A stretch of 6,946 nucleotides of DNA from Bacteroidota bacterium (lineage in GTDB: Bacteria; Bacteroidota; Kryptoniia; Kryptoniales; JAKASW01). Location of the stretch: contig JAJYGB010000281.1 in assembly GCA_021785235.1 (NCBI GenBank), positions 1-6,946 of the forward strand. The letters run 5' to 3'. Positions 6,660-6,946 of this stretch are shown here, one piece after another (within the stretch, counting starts at the first letter, position 1; every line of letters begins with the position of its first letter). A model generated the notes under the pieces. The model searched no databases. It was given only the letters and a program-made list of their open reading frames with translations, and was not told the DNA's origin. The position numbers and the translations under genes are program-made.

Positions 6660-6946
6660 ATGATATGGTGAAAGGTGTTGGCGAAAAGCAAACGACGAAA
6701 ATAAGTATCGTAATCCATCCCACGATCAATCTTTTTCTGTCAAGCGGAGTGTCGTCCATTACTGGCGGGTGGTCAAGCTTTATCACGAAGAACAGAATGG
6801 CGCACCAGAAAAGCCATCCCGTCCAGCCAAACCCCGTGTCTAATCCGACGAGCGGGAGTAGTCCCAGTAATCCGACTGCCAGTATGATGAAGAAGAACGT
6901 CCTCGCTATTTTCCTGTGCTTCCGCCCGAACATGGCGTAGATCATG
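6658..6946 (-). CDS. C-terminal tail of probable site-2 protease (M50) membrane metalloprotease (5' end cut)
   Basis: Only the last 95 or so residues are present. The ATG at 6945 falls at the window edge and is probably internal. Three hydrophobic segments are visible, at about 14-35, 39-57 and 73-92. The stretch YAMFGRKHRKIA, followed by two membrane segments, the motif HPPVMDDTPLDRKR (59-72) and a final GWITILIFVVCFSPTPF, matches my recollection of the C-terminus of bacterial site-2-protease family proteins. In those proteins this tail follows the zinc-binding DGGH-type motif, here beyond the edge. Such enzymes cut membrane-embedded substrates, often anti-sigma factors or signal-peptide remnants. 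The catalytic HExxH and second zinc ligand cannot be checked in this window, so both activity and family rest on the tail alone. Its TAA stop is part of the ribosome-binding site of the lipoprotein gene. Confidence 0.72.
   Translation of the reverse strand, partial: MIYAMFGRKHRKIARTFFFIILAVGLLGLLPLVGLDTGFGWTGWLFWCAILFFVIKLDHPPVMDDTPLDRKRLIVGWITILIFVVCFSPTPFTIS

Noticed and set aside
6629..6940. 103-codon plus-strand open frame opposite the protease tail
   Set aside because: The minus strand shows clear membrane segments and a family motif. The plus-strand product is a Ser/Pro/Asn-rich shadow.
1..6946. Sigma-54 promoter (TGGC...TTGC type) as a target of the regulator within the window
   Set aside because: By eye, several TGGCA occurrences lack a properly spaced GC element. 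The operon promoter probably lies beyond the right edge.

Overview
The window is almost entirely coding. It holds the end of one plus-strand regulatory gene and a tightly packed minus-strand cluster of six genes that converges on it. Composition is even and moderately GC-rich by eye, and nothing suggests a phage, insertion sequence or CRISPR array. Three gene types together point to the Bacteroidota/FCB group: PorV/PorQ-type outer-membrane barrels, a secreted propeller protein with a FlgD-like C-terminal sorting domain, and a lipoprotein with an Ig-like 'NHPPV...DPDG' domain. The style resembles Ignavibacteria or a related uncultured lineage. That assignment is family-level inference, not a database match.

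Plus strand, 1-1346: an NtrC-type sigma-54-dependent response regulator (receiver, AAA+, Fis-type HTH). Its first few residues are cut off by the window edge.

Minus strand, in transcription order from right to left: (i) 6946-6658, C-terminal tail of a probable site-2 protease (M50) membrane protein, cut by the window edge; (ii) 6648-5830, lipoprotein with a C-terminal Ig-like domain; (iii) 5833-4301, secreted Asp-box beta-propeller protein with a T9SS-type C-terminal domain; (iv) 4304-3372 and (v) 3366-2461, two PorV/PorQ-family outer-membrane beta-barrels; (vi) 2459-1338, a GT-B (GT4-like) glycosyltransferase. The junctions are 9 bp, a 4-bp ATGA overlap, a second ATGA overlap, 5 bp and 1 bp. 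This looks like one polycistronic unit with translational coupling, whose promoter lies beyond the right edge. The last cluster gene and the regulator overlap tail to tail by 9 bp.

A working interpretation (inference) is an envelope or surface-display module. A propeller protein with a sorting domain would be exported and handled by the two PorV/PorQ-like barrels, with a lipoprotein partner and a glycosyltransferase that might act on an envelope glycan. The layout recalls the PorV/PorQ/PorZ part of the type IX attachment complex, but no core T9SS gene (SprA, PorU, PorK/L/M/N) lies in the window. No intergenic stretch reaches even 20 bases, so no terminators, RNA genes or internal promoters could be supported.
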